Part shown: positions 63,829 through 64,000 of the stretch, piece after piece
Numbering within the stretch: the first letter of the stretch is position 1
Layout of the letters: each line of letters starts with the position of its first letter
NCBI RefSeq assembly: GCF_030056815.1
Contig: NZ_JASHKR010000001.1
Span: 185,036-249,035 of the forward strand
Source: Rhodococcus sp. IEGM 1379
GTDB taxonomy: Bacteria; Actinomycetota; Actinomycetes; Mycobacteriales; Mycobacteriaceae
Length of the DNA stretch: 64,000 bases
Direction: 5' to 3'
The notes under the pieces: generated by a model
Database searches by the model: none
Seen by the model: the letters and a program-made list of their open reading frames with translations, nothing else
Told to the model about the DNA's origin: nothing
Made by a program: the position numbers and the translations under genes

Positions 63829-64000
63829 ATGGACAACAACGACACACCGTTCCTGACCAGCGGTCGCTCGGCGAGACGGCAGCAGGCCGAACGGAAAGCC
63901 CGAACCGACCACATGGGGTTGCAGGAGAAGAGCGTCAAACAATCGGGGTGGCCGGGACCCGTTGGAGAGCCTCCTGAGATCCGATGGCTTGCGGTGACGG
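63829..64000 (+). CDS. Possible protein running past the window end
   Basis: ATG 63829 opens a frame MDNNDTPFLTSGRSARRQQAERKARTDHMGLQEKSVKQSGWPGPVGEPPEIRWLAVT that is still open at 64000. The helical basic start is protein-like. Family unknown; weak ribosome binding site. Confidence 0.3.
   Translation, partial: MDNNDTPFLTSGRSARRQQAERKARTDHMGLQEKSVKQSGWPGPVGEPPEIRWLAVT

Overview
The window looks like a chromosomal segment of a Rhodococcus, most likely of the erythropolis/qingshengii type. This is inferred from high GC content, frequent GTG/TTG starts, the gnd1-guaB1-CBS/DUF21 gene order shared with mycobacteria, a mycobacterial-type Sdh1 operon, and the SPFH/NfeD pair. No rRNA, tRNA or CRISPR array was recognised. 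No search was run, so all family names come from reading motifs.

Layout. 1-11 kb: tail of a GGYQGNR-repeat protein, 6-phosphogluconate dehydrogenase, a DEAD-box helicase, a DMT-type transporter, GuaB1, a structured leader, two DUF21/CBS membrane proteins, an unknown protein and a class III CoA-transferase. 11-18 kb: a metallophosphoesterase, a secreted seven-blade YVTN propeller, a beta-helix protein, OsmC, a nucleoside hydrolase, and a TauE/SafE exporter behind a Cys-ending leader peptide. 18-26 kb: a MalT/LuxR regulator split by an 8-bp tandem repeat, and the mutA-mutB-meaB operon. 26-32 kb: a TVP38 protein, a SatD-like protein with a leaderless promoter, two VOC proteins, and an ABC exporter with a TetR. 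32-36 kb: the Sdh1 operon. 36-45 kb: pseudogenes, SPFH/NfeD, DUF3097, a Tat-exported phosphatase and a candidate small RNA. 45-50 kb: an ECF42 sigma factor with its DGPF partner, and a TetR/epimerase pair with two palindromic operators. 51-57 kb: a sulfide/persulfide-type locus with a CstR-like repressor, DUF2892, DUF302, an MBL-rhodanese protein, a Cys-rich small protein and an MMPL transporter, with three matching operators. 57-64 kb: a decayed island with a broken antiporter, Hsp70, IS6, Hsp20 and CBS remnants around an intact fadD and a GNAT gene.

How it fits together. The best-defined systems are methylmalonyl-CoA processing (mutAB plus its GTPase), succinate oxidation (sdhCAB plus a small partner), sulfur handling (Cys leader/TauE, and the CstR-type locus), and several local regulator/operator pairs. 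At least eight genes carry frameshifts, stops or truncations, most of them between 36 and 63 kb. Several are 1-2 nt changes that could be sequencing errors; the 8-bp repeat in the MalT/LuxR gene is the most interesting because copy number alone would switch the frame.
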